Part shown: piece after piece, positions 33,370 through 46,314 of the stretch
How positions within the stretch are numbered: position 1 is the stretch's first letter
Layout: each line of letters opens with the position of its first letter
Source: Amaurobius ferox
Lineage: Eukaryota > Arthropoda > Arachnida > Araneae > Amaurobiidae
Assembly: GCA_951213105.1 (NCBI GenBank)
Contig: OX578133.1
Coordinates: forward strand, 142,808,851-142,872,850
Reading direction: 5' to 3'
Length of the DNA stretch: 64,000 nt
Notes under the pieces: model-generated
What the model was told of the DNA's origin: nothing
Database searches by the model: none
The model's input: the letters and a program-made list of their open reading frames with translations, nothing else
Position numbers and translations under genes: made by a program

Positions 33370-34834
33370 AACCTGAGTATTGGACATTTCTTAAATATCT
33401 TACAATGGAATTTTCGCAGGCTATTTCGCAAAAGAAAAAGCTGATTCCGTTTTTGAAGATCCGACATATTTTAATATATTAAAATTTTCTACTAGGCTAA
33501 ATTGTGTACCAAATTTCAGCTCTTTAGGATGTAGGGAAGTATGTCAAAATGCCATAAGAAAAGTTGAAACAGACTGGCATCCACACATCGGTCATGACGA
33601 GTTAAGTAGAAGCGTTTAAAAATATGTGAGAACCTGGGGGGGGGGCGATTTAAGTACTTACAGATTATGGTGAAATTCACAGTGAATCATGTGATAGAAC
33701 ACTGTGGCTTATGGAAGAATCGTCATATGCTTCTTGGGCATATTGGCAAGAAGGGAACAATGCATTATGCAGTTTATGCATCTGCATTATGTAGTACTAC
33801 TGCATCTGATGTTATACAGCAATTGAAATTTGTAGTCACATTACAAGAAAACTTTCATATAAATTTTGGAATAGCAAATAAACTCATTACGAGTTTGTGA
33901 TATTTTTTGTCTGGTAAAGAGATCAGAAGTAGAAATCATACACACGTATATCGGCAATAACGTCAAATACCTGCTAATAATTCTATCTTGCTGACTAAGG
34001 AAACATAATTGTAGTGAATTAAGAGTTCCGAGGTTATTATATAATTTCAGTGATAAAACTTGAGTTAAATATTACTGTTTTAATACTAGAATGCCAAAAT
34101 TGAAATAATTAAATAAAAATTTTTTTGTTCTTCAATGATGTTTAAACAGGCTACTACATGAAGACTTATTACCTCTAATTGACAATATCGCTTGATTTTA
34201 ACTGACATCAAAAACTGATTACTCAGAACTTTAATTTATCTTCTATTATAAGACAGGACAGACGAAGGGCTGACGATCAGTTTTAGATCGTCGCTCCGAG
34301 CAACGTAACCTTATGATCCAACTGATTTTCATGATAAAAAATTGGGTCTCCAAGTTGTTCCAAGGTCCATTTCAATCCACCAAACCCATATTTTATTGTA
34401 CAAGCTGGATATGTATGTCACCCGAATGTATAACTAGTCGGAAAAATACAGATCTCAGGGGAAGGGAATTTTCTGGCATTCTAACGGCAAACGAAAAGAA
34501 ATGAGAAAATGCTTGCTTATCGCGTTTACGTTTGAATTTATATTCTTAATGCAATGGGTAGTAAAATGAAGGCGAAATTTCAGAATTCACGTAAAATTAA
34601 CACAGAGTGAACAAAATATTTACACAGTGTAATTAAACGTAAAGTAGATATTCAAAGAAAGACAAAATATGAATTTTGGGTCGAAAATGCTTTAAAAAAA
34701 AGATTTAAATAGAGTTTCTTAGTGAGAAAAGCATTTTGGAAATACTTATACATTACGACAAGACTTTTAACTGATAAAAGATATAATCACAGGATGCACA
34801 CAGTCTATTAATTATTCCAAAAACAGTGATTATT

Positions 34835-35105
34835 TACTCTTTCCAATGGGTGAAAAAATGCCCCTTTTGATTAGAGTGTATATATTCACGCCTTGACATG
34901 GATTAATCACTCCAAAGTGGAGTCAATGAATCACTCGTTCAGAGTGGGTATTCACTACAAAAGAGTGACTATTCTCTCTTTCTGATGGGTGGAAAACCAC
35001 TTTTGATTAGAGGGAATAGTCACTCTTTGGAGGTTGGATCAATTGGAAGTCTGTTTTAGAGTGACTATTTACGTCTTTTGAGTGGATAGTCATTCTTTAA
35101 AGTAT
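34835..35105. repeat. Cluster of AGTGACTAT/ATAGTCACT motifs in both orientations
   Basis: Phrases such as TTTACTCTTTCCAATGGGTG and TTCTCTCTTTCTGATGGGTG, each followed within 20 bases by CTTTTGATTAGAG, form a direct repeat about 135 bases apart. AAGAGTGACTATTC, AATAGTCACTCTT, AGAGTGACTATTTAC and GATAGTCATTCTTT recur around them. This could be a decayed tandem element or a cluster of binding sites. I cannot tell which. Confidence 0.5.
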
Positions 35106-35431
35106 ATAGCAAACCGTTTTCACATTGATTTAACGTAAGTGTTAGAAGAAGAACGAAGTAAGGATTATGGCTATGCTCCAAAGAAATGTTATGCTTCACT
35201 GAATTTCTATCCGATGAAAAACTGTTCACGACTGAAAACTATTTAAGCACACGCTTTTCCATAGAAAAAATAACTATTTACCCATTGTTCACTTGTCAAT
35301 TCTTCCTTGAGTTTCACTTACTTCTTCCGATCTTAGTCATTTTTAGCTCATCAAGACTCCTTCATCTGTTATATACACACATATGCGTATAAAATTAAAT
35401 CCCATAATTATAGTTTCTGCATTCTTTAATG

Positions 35432-35511
35432 AACTGGTGCCTCAAAGGATAATTGAACCATCAATCTCCGTGTAGTCAGCCGACCTTCATAGAGTGAGCT
35501 ACTGATACAGT
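35432..35511 (-). other. tRNA-like sequence (SINE head or tRNA pseudogene)
   Basis: The minus strand contains CAGTAGCTCACTCTATGAA (A box-like), an anticodon-like GTCGGCTGACTACACGGAG and a B box-like GATGGTTCAATTATCC. The arms do not pair well enough for a functional tRNA. No body or tail is recognised, so it is probably a pseudogene or SINE remnant. Confidence 0.4.
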
Positions 35512-36031
35512 TATATTTCATCATATGCTTGAAACGGATCCTAGATTTTCTTGGTTCAGATTTCAGGCTAAATTACAATCTATACTATTTTCTCATTCTT
35601 ATGCATTTTGCATTTGATAACATTCAATTTCGCGTAACTTTCTATAAATTGCAACCATGGTCAAACATCGTAGGGTCCTAAAAATATAATTTCACTGCAA
35701 TTAAGACTACAGATCTGCAGGATTCTATGTTTTGAAATGTAAAATTAAAATATGTGCATTGTGATATTTGGTTCAATTATTTAAATTAAAAATGTTTATT
35801 AAACCCCATATATGTTTTATATTCAAGTCGCTGAGGAAAAAATAAAGCCCCACCTCTTGCTATTTGAGCACTGTTCATTGTACAGAAAATTTTCAGATGC
35901 CGTTAGATTAGGAATAACGTCCTCTATAAGTTGCTGTGCATAAAATTTGTGTAGGCCCGTCTTCATATTAAAACGAGCACAAACTTTGAAATTTTCAATG
36001 GTAACACTCAACTTTGACAATATATTTCAAA

Positions 36032-37435
36032 TATATATAAGTAAAATTGAAAATCTGTCTGTCTGTCTGTTTGTCCCGTCATCACGGGAGAACGGTTGAA
36101 CCGAATTTGATGAAATTTTGTGGGTGGTCTGGAAATAGTCCCACTTAAAATTTAGTCCATGTTTGGAGCTTCTATAATCAGTGGTTTTCGAGAAATTAGT
36201 AAAAAACGAAATTTTCGTTTGTCCCATCATCATGGGAGAACGGCTGAACCGAATTTGATGAACTTTTGTGGATGGCCTTGAAATAGCCCCCATAAATTTA
36301 GCCCAAGTTTTGAGTATCTACGACCGGAGGTTGTCGAGATATTAATGAAAAACGAAACTTTTTCCTAGGAGTTCTACTCTCTAACTCCGTGGTTTATCCA
36401 AACAAAAAGCTTGAAAATCGTTTGAAAGTGAATTAAAACTTTATCTCCGAGTTTGATGGGAGATTTTTTGCTATAATTAGTCACTTTCTGAAAACATAAA
36501 TTGTTTGAAACATGATTTAAATGGGAAATCTATCTGCATGGTTTATTTTTCACAAGCTTTTACTGAACAATGAAAAGTATAAAGAAATCAAAATGGTTAT
36601 TTAATTTCGCAGTTTATGAGGAAGATTCTAACGTATATCATGTTGCTCAGAAACGCAATTAAATTAAATCTGTCTGTTAATTTTAATTATTATTTTTTCG
36701 ATTTTAATAATAAATAAATGGATATAAAAATATATTTTGGAAAAGAACGATTTGATTTTTCTTATAGCATTTTTGACTGGATAATATCAATTACGGTCTT
36801 CAGGTTTAAACGTTATTATTATTGATATTTTCGGGGATTGATTCAGGGATTATTGATATTTTCAAGTTATTATGCAATTATTTTATTATGACAAAAATTG
36901 TTTAAACTTGTATATTGTACGTTGTACGAGTAATCTTCTAGAAATACACGGGTATATCTTCTAATCTACTAGAATATAGGTAGTACAGGTATATTGGCAT
37001 ATGTTTTGATATATATTGGCATATATTGGAATCTATTACGACCTTCTGGTATAAAGAGCACGGGGATTATTGATATTTTCAATTTATTGCGTCATCTCTT
37101 TTATTTTGTCAAAGATTTTTGAGACTCATATTGTGATGCGGGTAATCTTCTTCTAACACTCTGGCATATTTTCTAATTTGCGACAATATAAGTAGTACGA
37201 GGTTGCATATATTGATTCAATTCTTTTTTTTTTTGTAAATTTGCTTACAAAAGGGGCCAGGATGTTTTATTGTTTAGATCTGCCCGTGAAGATAATTTTG
37301 CATAGTGAGAACAGATATTCGTAAACTTCTCTTTAGGAGCAATAAATTTAATATTTTATCAGAATTTGCACATGATTGCGAACTATAAGTTTCTTTATAT
37401 TATATACTCCGTACGAAGAACGGGTATGCGGCTAG
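36032..37435 (+). mobile_element. Non-autonomous Helitron, short form, complete (1404 bp)
   Basis: Aligns end to end with 1336-2738. The 5' terminus is TATATATAAGTAAAATTG (second base C changed to A), followed by a CTGTCTGTCTGTCTGTTTG microsatellite. The 3' end is CCGTACGAAGAACGGGTATG, then CGGCTAG, with CTAG at 37432-37435. It lacks the internal segment of the long forms. No protein frame. Confidence 0.85.
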
Positions 37436-38540
37436 CCTATAATAGAGCACAATTCAACTTTTGCTACCAAGTTTCAAGTCATTTAGATGAAGCGTTTCCG
37501 AAGTATGTAAAATTTTGTAAAATTTTGTAAAATTTTTGAGTATATAAAATTTTGAGCTCCTAGAACTAAATTAGTATTCCAGACTTTTATTCATATTTTC
37601 TGTAATAATTATCTTCTCACGCTGATTTTTTGTACTACTTTATTTTGACAAAAAATGAATGAAATTACAATGACGAACGGAATTACATTCAAATGGTATT
37701 ACAATGTGCTGATTCCATTATTCACATAATTCGTTCAATAATTTGAGAATTTTAAATTCCGATAAGATGATTATTGAAGAAGTTTTTAAGTTCTCAAACA
37801 CAAGATGAGATATCAAAATAAACTAGTAACGCCTTTCAGTGAAATGGAAAATGATCCACTTTATTAGAATAGTTGTGGCCAATCAACAAAATCTCTCTCT
37901 TCAAATTGCGGCATTCAATATAGACCTGACCCCCGAAAATTGCATATTTCGGAATATTGAATATCTCCATATATAAAGATAGGAATTGCGTGAAATTTTA
38001 TATTTGGACTACTTTGGGGGGTCTAGAATTTGTTTAAACGTTAAAATCGGACATTGAACATTTCTAAGTTTGTGAGCATTTAGAAATGATGTCGGCCCCT
38101 TATGCGAATTCTACACACATGGATTTATAGAGGACGTTATTTCAAATCGAATGGTATTTTTAAATTTGCTCTACGATGAATGATGCTCCAGTGACAAGTG
38201 GTGTGGCATTTTCCCCTTAGCTGTACCTTTAAATTTGCAGAAATTACTTGAAATATAGGAAAAACTTTCATATCCTGTTTAAGTTTCGAAAGTTTAAATT
38301 TTTGCAGACTTGTATGCATTTTACAGGAAACAGCGGTATATTATTGGAAATTTAAAAACTCAAGCACAGAAAATAATTAACTCAATATAATTTCATTTAA
38401 CTCGTTATTTCTTTGTTGAAAAGTAGAAGTTCTAATAACTGGATAATTTGCTGATGATAAAGTATTATATAACAGCATCTTCTTACATAGTGAAAGTGGT
38501 TATTTTTTGAAGTTTTCTCTATTTTGTATCAAAAACGTGC
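37436..38540. other. Intergenic AT-rich sequence, no gene seen
   Basis: Includes a triple AAAATTTTGTA run at about 37505-37535. Nothing else is identifiable. Confidence 0.4.
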
Positions 38541-38632
38541 AATACATCAAGATTGGAGCCGGATCGTCATTGCTGTAATACATCAAGTTTGGATCGTCAT
38601 TGCTGCAGTTCATCAAGTTTGGATCGTCATTG
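38541..38632 (+). repeat. Three-unit tandem repeat (about 33 bp)
   Basis: ACATCAAGTTTGGATCGTCA followed by TTGCTG, repeated three times with small differences (the first unit has AAGATTGGAGCCGGATCGTC). Confidence 0.85.
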
Positions 38633-38649
38633 CTCTGTAAATTACGTCA

Positions 38650-38902
38650 CTCGGTTCTAAACAGGAAAGTGCACATAGAATGACTGTTTGTGTAATAACG
38701 TTAAACATAATTATGTTTTCATTTTCGATTTTCGAAAAGCAAAATGTAAGGAAAATTGGAGGGCTCCCAGGTTTGAGCTTTCGATGATTTTTTTCACATT
38801 TATAGATTGGAAAAATCGTACCAAATATTATTCGACTCGTTGTTCGATTGTTCGAGAGATATAGCGTCCCAAACGGAAAATTAAAATTTCTAAATTCTAG
38901 AG

Positions 38903-38942
<40 letters not shown>

Positions 38943-39430
38943 TTGATAATTTTTAAATAATGAGTTTATTTTATTTTTGACAATGTTTTCATTTTCATGA
39001 TATATCTCGGTGCATGCTAGTGTGTTATAAATGATGGTATTCGTTTTAAAACAAAAATCATAAATTTAATATTTAATTATCTTCGTAACATTTTTATGAG
39101 TAATTATATTTATAACGATTATTATCGATTTTTAGATTTTCGAAAAATATTCGAAAACTTTGAGAATCCTACCTTGGGCTGTTCACCCTGAAAATCAATA
39201 TGCCTTTGATAAATATCAGTTAAAATGCTCATACCAAATTTTATTCAGTTTTAATAATTGTTTGGAGAGACGCCGAGCAGACAGATAGAAATAAATTTAT
39301 CATTGAAAAAGTGTTTAATTACCATATTAATCGATGTTCAAACCTTATTGATTTGTAAAAATCGGAGACTGGGATTTTTGACCCTATCATAATACTTTCC
39401 CTTTATATACTACGTGTTATTAGTAAATAA
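38650..39430 (+). mobile_element. Diverged repeat related to the 3' part of R2
   Basis: The right end, GGGATTTTTGACCCTATCAT followed by AATACTTTCCCTTTATATAC, resembles the R2 end (ATTTTCGACATGATTCCAAT, ACTTTCCCTATACATTACCA). Internal phrases GTTCGAGAGATATAGCGT, ACCAAATTTTATT and GAGCAGACAGATAGA recall R2 organisation. It contains an (AT)n tract at 38906-38939. Assignment is tentative. Confidence 0.4.
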
Positions 39431-42105
39431 AAACCGAGTGGTACTAATTTTTGTGCAAAGAAGAAATCCAGTTACCGTGCAAGATGGAAAATGTTTTCTT
39501 GTGTGATGCAGCTAGCAGAAAACGAACAATGATCTGAATGGCTGTATTTTCGACGGCATTGAAAAATTTAGGTTAAAATGTTTTGGTCTAGAAAGTTTTC
39601 TGCATCTTAATAGAAAACTTTTGCATCTTTTTTTCAACTTGAACTTTTTTTGTTTCGTAATAAAAATAACTTAAGGAAGCATTTTCGTTCATCAAAAAGT
39701 CGAGAAAAGGTCAGATGGAAAAAGAAATGAAATTCCCACCCAGTTACTGCAGAATAATGAAGAAATGTTCCTTTTCTAGAAAAATGCTATAAATAAGTTC
39801 AGAAAATGGAGAGGAAAGGCTTAGTCTTAGTCAGTAAGAGTTTTATTTAGTGTGTTTATACGCGATTCTTTATTGTTCAGATAAGCTAAATAAATAGTCT
39901 ACCGTCCTTTTACGACGGCTCATTTTTGTGAGATAAGAAAAGTAAAACGAGTCGGAGTCACTTCGACAGCTATAAAAACCTTTCAATGAACATTCGCAAA
40001 AGCGGGAAATCAGGACAGAATACAATTGTTTCTCATTTATTTCGCAGTGTGAAATTGTCCCTTAAGATAATTTAAATTTTGTTTCTTTAGAAATATAAAC
40101 ACTCAAATGGGGGATTTTAAATTCAAGGATTGAAAGTATGAAATTATACTGACGATTCATAACATTTATACTTACGTAAATTGCATGGATCAATTGAGTT
40201 GCGAATTGGTCGATAAGCGAGGAGCAGTCCCTTCCCGATATTTCAAGCATACTGTATTGATAGTAGGAAATCATTTGTAATATGCTTTACTTAGGTTTGC
40301 ATACTGTAAATACAAGTATAAAATGTTTTTATTTATTCTGAATAAAGAGAAGGTCTAAAGGAAACTCCAATTTGACAACTTTGTTTAAATTTTGAAGAAG
40401 AGTTTGAACTTGAAGAAGAGTTTAAGCTATTACCATGGCTTTTGAATTTATCTAACTTGAATACAATTGAACATTTGTGATTTTATTTGGAGACATAGGT
40501 TCGTGATGCATCACCACAGTTACGCTATTTGCAGGCACTGAGAGATCATTTGATGCATCGTGGTTCCAGCTATCACAAGACACCAGCCAAGATCTCGTGA
40601 AATCCATGCCTCGACGGGTGAAGACTGTTTTGATATCGATATAAGGATCAACAACATATCCGTAGCAGTTGTCCATAGCAGTTAACGGATAATCTAGCGC
40701 TTTCTATCCCCATATTAAAAATCTATTTGATATAATTATGCCATATTTGGAGAAACTGCTTATGTTAATGAAATAGATTGTATGCAATATAAGTGAATAA
40801 TTTCCAAAATTAGAGAGACGTAAAAATATGTTCATGATAGATTATTCCCCTTCCCGAATATTCTAAAAGTTGTCTTTGGTCAGCCGTTAATTAGATTTAG
40901 CCATAGCTAGTCATAAGACAGCTGTGATTTGTATTATTGTTTTCCACAATATTGAATTTATTTTTCTAATCTGCAGAAAAAGTCAAGAGATGGACACATT
41001 AAAATAAAAATATATTAAAAGCATACTTCTATATACAAGCTGCTAAATCATTAAAATGATTTCCTAACTCCATTTACTAAAATAATCTGTTAAATAGCTC
41101 TTAAAAATCTAATAGAAAATAAGTTCTGGAACATAAAAAATACTATAATATATTTTATGAAAATTTTTAGCGAAAATTTTTTTAACTATCCTGATTACAA
41201 ATAAGCAGTTGAGATATAATGTTGAGATGCAAATTAGAGAATAAACTATTGATTATTTTTTCTTAAAGAATAAAATCTGTAATGTCAAGGAGAATTACAT
41301 GTTATAATATAGAGAGCCATATAACGTAATTGTGTGATTAATTAGATTAGAAATAGCATAGTTATTAAAACGATGTTAATCATTCTCGATGGCACAACTG
41401 ACAGTATCAATGGTGGGCAATTTGAAAAGTTATATAAGATTAATCCATCGGTAATAAAAATATGAAAAGAAATTGTAGCGTGTTCTGAAGTTTGGGGTAT
41501 TAAAAGGATGCTTAAAATGATTAGAAGCATGATTAAGTAGGGTATAAATCTTTAAAAAAAAGGATCATACTTCTAAATAGAAATGCTTTCTTAAAAAGTG
41601 TCAAAAAATTTGCATTTGTTTTTTATTGCCACTGCAAATACTAAATTCGCCAGTCTTCACAGAGGTGCGCAAAATTGCGGCACATAGCAAGTTTTCTGTT
41701 CTGTTGAGCTCTAAAAAGTAGTGTTCGTTTAAAACAGATATATTTTACACTATACCGATTGCAAAATTATTCTGCGTCCAAAATTTTCCTTCGATACATG
41801 ATGTCTGTGGTCTCTGAGATCGATTTCACTGTTCATACATTTACCTTGTATTGGAGTGTATTCTTAGTTTTGAAGAAGAAATCATTATTTTGTATTTGTC
41901 ATTTACAAATTTAAAAAGTCCCTTCTCCAGTATATACTCGAGTACCACATTATCAGGTTGCATTGCGAACATTGCTTAACTTAATACTATAAATAATTCA
42001 AAAGGGTAGAAGATCGGAGCAAGTCGAAATATTTTAATTTTTGTATTTTATGTAATTTTTGTTTTGAATTTTTGAATTTTTACTACATTTTATATAACTT
42101 TAAAC
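39431..42105. other. Intergenic sequence, no confirmed gene
   Basis: The only frame worth naming is on the minus strand at 40452-40676 (74 codons, with SWLVSCDSWNHDASNDL and VTVVMHHEPM). Its composition is less AT-driven than that of its neighbours, but I recognise no family, and no convincing splice sites or second exon are seen. The 16-mer TCGTGATGCATCACCA in it recurs at about 53503. The rest is AT-rich. Confidence 0.35.
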
Positions 42106-42670
42106 GGGGTATCTTACATAATAAAAGAATATGTGTGCGTGTGTGTGCGTTTGTGTGCGTTTGTGTGTGTTTGTGTTTGTGTGTGTGTGTGTGTGATCTG
42201 TAGTGGAAAATCTAAGCATCGTACGGCCATGAAATTTGGTACACATGTATTTCAGGACCAGGGATAGGTCGGACTGTCAGGGTCGAACAAATAAACAAGT
42301 GGGACCTTTTTTCGTTTGTACGGAACAAATTAGAAAAGTTATGAAATGCATTTCGATTAATTTCTTCCATATTTCAATTGTTTATAATTTTCTTACCAAT
42401 CGAATGCCAACCTCCTAATTTTAACTAAATGTTATACTAATATAGTACGTATTTAATAAATTTTAGATTTTAGGACATGTCCCATCGAATATATTTGCCC
42501 AATTGAAAGAAGTGGGCATTCAACTTCTGAGACAAACTATATAAATTTTTAATTTTATTTTCTGCATTAACATTTACACAATATACACAGTATACCACCA
42601 AAATTGGATCCAAATCGCTTTAGCGGTTTTCGATATTACGAAGGGCCAGCGATTTTTATATAACCCCGTT
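42106..42670 (+). mobile_element. Candidate second Helitron-like repeat with GT microsatellite
   Basis: Starts TATCTTACATAATAAAAGAA, then a long GTGTGCGTGTGTG-type tract (about 42131-42196), then CCATGAAATTTGGTACACAT and further down CGATATTACGAAGGGCCAGC. The layout (TC start, short AT leader, microsatellite, then a ..GAAATTTG.. block) parallels the Helitrons at 1336 and 36032, but no CTAG hairpin end is confirmed. Confidence 0.3.
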
Positions 42671-42812
42671 TCTATATATACATTTTTCAAATTTATTTTT
42701 TACTTTTACATTTATATAATATGACAAACTTGCCATTGAAACTTGGTTCAAATCGCTTCAATTATTTTCAAGTATACGAAGGACCAACGGTTTCGTAGAC
42801 GGCAGGCCAAAT

Positions 42813-42886
42813 TTTATGCATATTAAAACCGTTATGTAAATTTTATGCATATTAAAACCGTTAATATGCATATTAAAACCGTTAGT
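42813..42886 (+). repeat. Short tandem repeat (TATGCATATTAAAACCGTTA)
   Basis: Three units of ATGCATATTAAAACCGTTA with variable ATTTT spacers. Confidence 0.85.
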
Positions 42887-43181
42887 TGATATAAAACTTA
42901 AAATATGCAGAGTATCAAGACTTGATGGTGTGTGGAATGCGGGGTGAGACTTGTAATATTTTTTATATGAATGAATTTCGGGGGAATGTCCACGAATATG
43001 TATAACTATTGAATTTTTAAAACGTCCCTCTCTTTGGAGTAGAATAGCCATTAGACATAATATAATTAATTTCCTTCGTATTTAAATTACTCATAATTTT
43101 GTTACCTTTCGATGTTCTGATTTGCTGGTGGGTCCTCACTTTGAAGATGTGTAAACATATGAATGTTCGCACTTTCCCTCT

Positions 43182-43270
43182 TATACACAATACATGCATA
43201 TGCACACAATACACGCATATACACATAATACACGCATATACGCACAATACACGGATACACACATACACAC
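43182..43270 (+). repeat. ~20-bp tandem repeat (CACAATACACGCATATACAC)
   Basis: Four to five units alternating CACAATACACGCATATACAC and close variants. The cysteine/valine-rich minus-strand frame over it is a repeat artefact. Confidence 0.85.
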
Positions 43271-45654
43271 GTTAACAAAAGAGGACTAGTGTTCTATAAT
43301 ATCCAAAACGTGCAAATCCATCGAAGATTCAAATCTTAATTTCTGATCCCAGTGTTACATTTTCTTTATATATTAAAATTCCTTTATTATTTGAGAAGTA
43401 TTATAAAATAATTTTCTTAATACATTTAAATTCCTAAAACATTCTGGTTAATTAAAGCGTTATTCTTATAAACCACAAATAGAGGTAAAAGAGGTATTCT
43501 ATTATACCATAACTTCTTATACATTCTGCAAACTTAGTTTCTATTCAATGCCTGAAAATTAAGTTCGTAGAACCTATTTAAGACGAAATACAGCCAAATT
43601 AATAACACGCTTCAGAACATATTGCGAAAAATATTTCGAAAATTGTTAACTCGAAACACATGGTTTCGAAACACTGTTTCATTTAATGCAATTTCAAAGT
43701 TCAATTTACAGCAAAGTTGCATCTTCCACAAAATCTGTAGTTAGATTTAAGTTTACGATAAAATTGGCATCCTTTCCAACTGCGGTATTGTTTTTCTCCC
43801 CCAACTCCGATTTCGGCACTCTCCTACACTTCCTAGGATCGATAGCGCAAATCCTACTGAAATTTATGATCAAACTGCAGCTTCCATCTGACTAGAAGTT
43901 CTCTTAGAATTTCTGGCATTGCGCGGAGATAAAGAAATGGCCCACGCTTCTGTTGCTGTTTTCTTCTGAGTCGAAGCTAGCTGCGAAAGAAACCATAAAT
44001 TTTCACAAAACGGGGCGAGGCTTAATTTATGTGGTTGGAGACAGTGGTTCAAATGGAAGCAATTTATACATTTATTTGTTTGGGGAAGATACTTTTAATG
44101 TGTTTGCACTTGATTTGCATTATTTATCGTAAAATTAAAATTTTATATGTGTTCATAATTTTTATTATTTTAGGGCAAAAGCTTTTATTTATAACACTCC
44201 ATGAGCAGCTTCAACGAAGGCAAATCATAAAAAATCAAGTTGATTAATGGTTGATATTATAAATTTGGCAGTATTTAACGTTTCATTTATGACTGTGTGA
44301 AAAAAGTGTGATAAATGAAAATGCTTAATATAAATGTCGAAAATGATGCATACACACCACTTGCCACCCTATAAAGGCTCCTTCCTAACTTTCTTGTTTC
44401 CTTTATACCTATGTGACTGTCTGTGAGTGTGTTTTGAATAAATTGATTAAATAGAAGAACATTTAGTTATATTTTTTAATTTTTAATCAATAAATGTTAG
44501 AGGCTTGTTGATTTTCAAAGATGCCGTATCAAAATAAGACCCTGAACTCATCGAACAGTTTTATTTGAAAATAGAAAAATATATTAAAAAATATAATATA
44601 AACTCTTACTGAAATATATTATTTTATTTGCAATATTTTGTGCAAAAAGCAAATAACATCATGTTTAAAAGTTAATATGCGTTGTTCTTGAGATATTGCA
44701 TAATTTGATTAAAAATAGAAAACATAATAATAAATAAAAATGTTTACCGTTATCAAATGGGGGACGTTTTTACAAGTACTGTGAACCTGAAATGAAGGAA
44801 TACCATTGTTTAGGATTTATCACGTTCAACTCTGGAGATATAAATTTTAATTTACTACAAGGAGAATTTTCCATAAAATTTGGTCTTATTTTGATTGGTA
44901 CCGCTAAATTGCCTCTCGATTTTGTAGAGATCAATTGATTAAAAAGCTGGAATTTGTGTTATAATTCCCCTATAATATCTAAATTTATTAATGTATTGTG
45001 AAAGTAATGTTGGTAACATCAAAGTTTTAATTGTCGCATAATTTTTTAAAGCATAGGTATTATTTACATAAGGTTTTCCCTGTTTATCATGGTCAATAGC
45101 ATGGACATTCATGGAGACAGTTCTAGATTTCGTCAATCACATGAGCATATGTCGAAAGTTTTGTTAAATGTTCGTTTAATGAACATTAATGGTTAAGTAG
45201 TCATATAATTTTGGAGTTAAAATTTGCAGTTGCAGAATAAAATGTTGTTAAAAAAATAAAATCTTTAAAAACGCAAAATACACTACTATTAAAATGTGTT
45301 GGCATTTTATAAATTATAATTTATTTATATATTATTTTCAGTTCATCTTGACTTATTTTAAAATATAGTAATATGAAAGACCTACTTTATGTAGTTTTAT
45401 GTATAGGACAAATTTACATTTAATTATTAGGTTATATTTACATTTAACTCATATTTCTATCTCGAAATTAAAAATATGTTTGTCAGTTTTTAATATATCT
45501 TATTATTTGAGACTTATTTTGTCAGTCACGTGACCATCTTTAGCAAATGGATTTTAAGGGTTATTTAATGATCTGCTTATGAATTTAAAAATGCATTAGT
45601 AGAACAAATAAGTTACACATTTTGATCAATATGACAAACGTGTAAAGAACCTTA
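43271..45654. other. Intergenic sequence, no gene seen
   Basis: A somewhat GC-richer patch at 43.78-44.03 kb has only short frames on both strands. The phrase CACACCACTTGCCACC...GGCTCCTTCCTAACTTTCTTG (44352-44397) recurs in diverged form at 63148-63215, a small dispersed repeat. Confidence 0.4.
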
Positions 45655-45729
45655 CTGTCCCAATCGGGACTCGAACCACGGATCTTTGTACTGGCCAGCC
45701 GGCGCTCTACCTTTGAGCTACTGTCACAG
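45655..45729 (-). other. tRNA-like sequence, probably a pseudogene or SINE head
   Basis: The minus strand has good internal promoter boxes: A box TAGCTCAAAGGTAGAGC and B box GTGGTTCGAGTCCCG, with a CTGT/ACAG terminal pairing. The anticodon stem (GCCGG...GTACA) does not pair and the acceptor stem breaks after four pairs, so it is unlikely to yield a functional tRNA. Confidence 0.5.
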
Positions 45730-46314
45730 AATTGTAAGCAATTATCGTCGAAGCGGACTCAAAGGATTTTCAAAAACTGATCAGTGAGACAAGCGATTTA
45801 CAAAATGTAATAGGTAAGAGAAATAAGCTGCAATTTTTAAACACCTTATTTGATAAATAATAATACGGTATTAAAAAATGTTCAATTATAAAAAAACTGG
45901 CCAATACATGCTGCTTACAAGGCTGTTTAAATTTCATAATCAATAAGTCTGTCAATGTTGTATGGACGTATAGCACGTGGATAAACAACAAAGTAAAAAT
46001 CTGCGCACATAGGATGTTTAAGCAGACGAATGTTTCTGAAATCTTTTAATTTTCTTCTTCAGCACGAATATTAAAATTCATATCAATAAAAAATTCTAGG
46101 AATCTGATTTATGATCTATCAATGACACCAAATTTCTTCGAACAATGACACAATTTCTTAAAATTATGTGTTTCGCTGGCTTTTCTGTGCTGCTCGTTGA
46201 GTTCATATATTCTGAAATTAATTTAGTTTGTTTTGTTTGATTCTCAAGTGCATATTATTTTTAAACTATTTTTCTTATCGTTTTACTTCTCTTTCGTCAC
46301 ACTAGGTTACAGTA

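Larger units (their letters stand above)
33369..36031. other. Intergenic sequence, no gene seen, with a motif cluster and a tRNA-like piece
   Basis: Short chance frames only. Two sub-features are listed separately: 34835-35105 and 35432-35511. A GGGGGGGG run lies at about 33637. Confidence 0.4.

Noticed and set aside
33237..33482. Y-I repeat frames on both strands
   Set aside because: Direct translation of the (TA)n microsatellite.
45655..45729. Functional tRNA gene
   Set aside because: Good A and B boxes, but the anticodon stem does not pair and the acceptor stem is only partly complementary. Kept only as a tRNA-like sequence.
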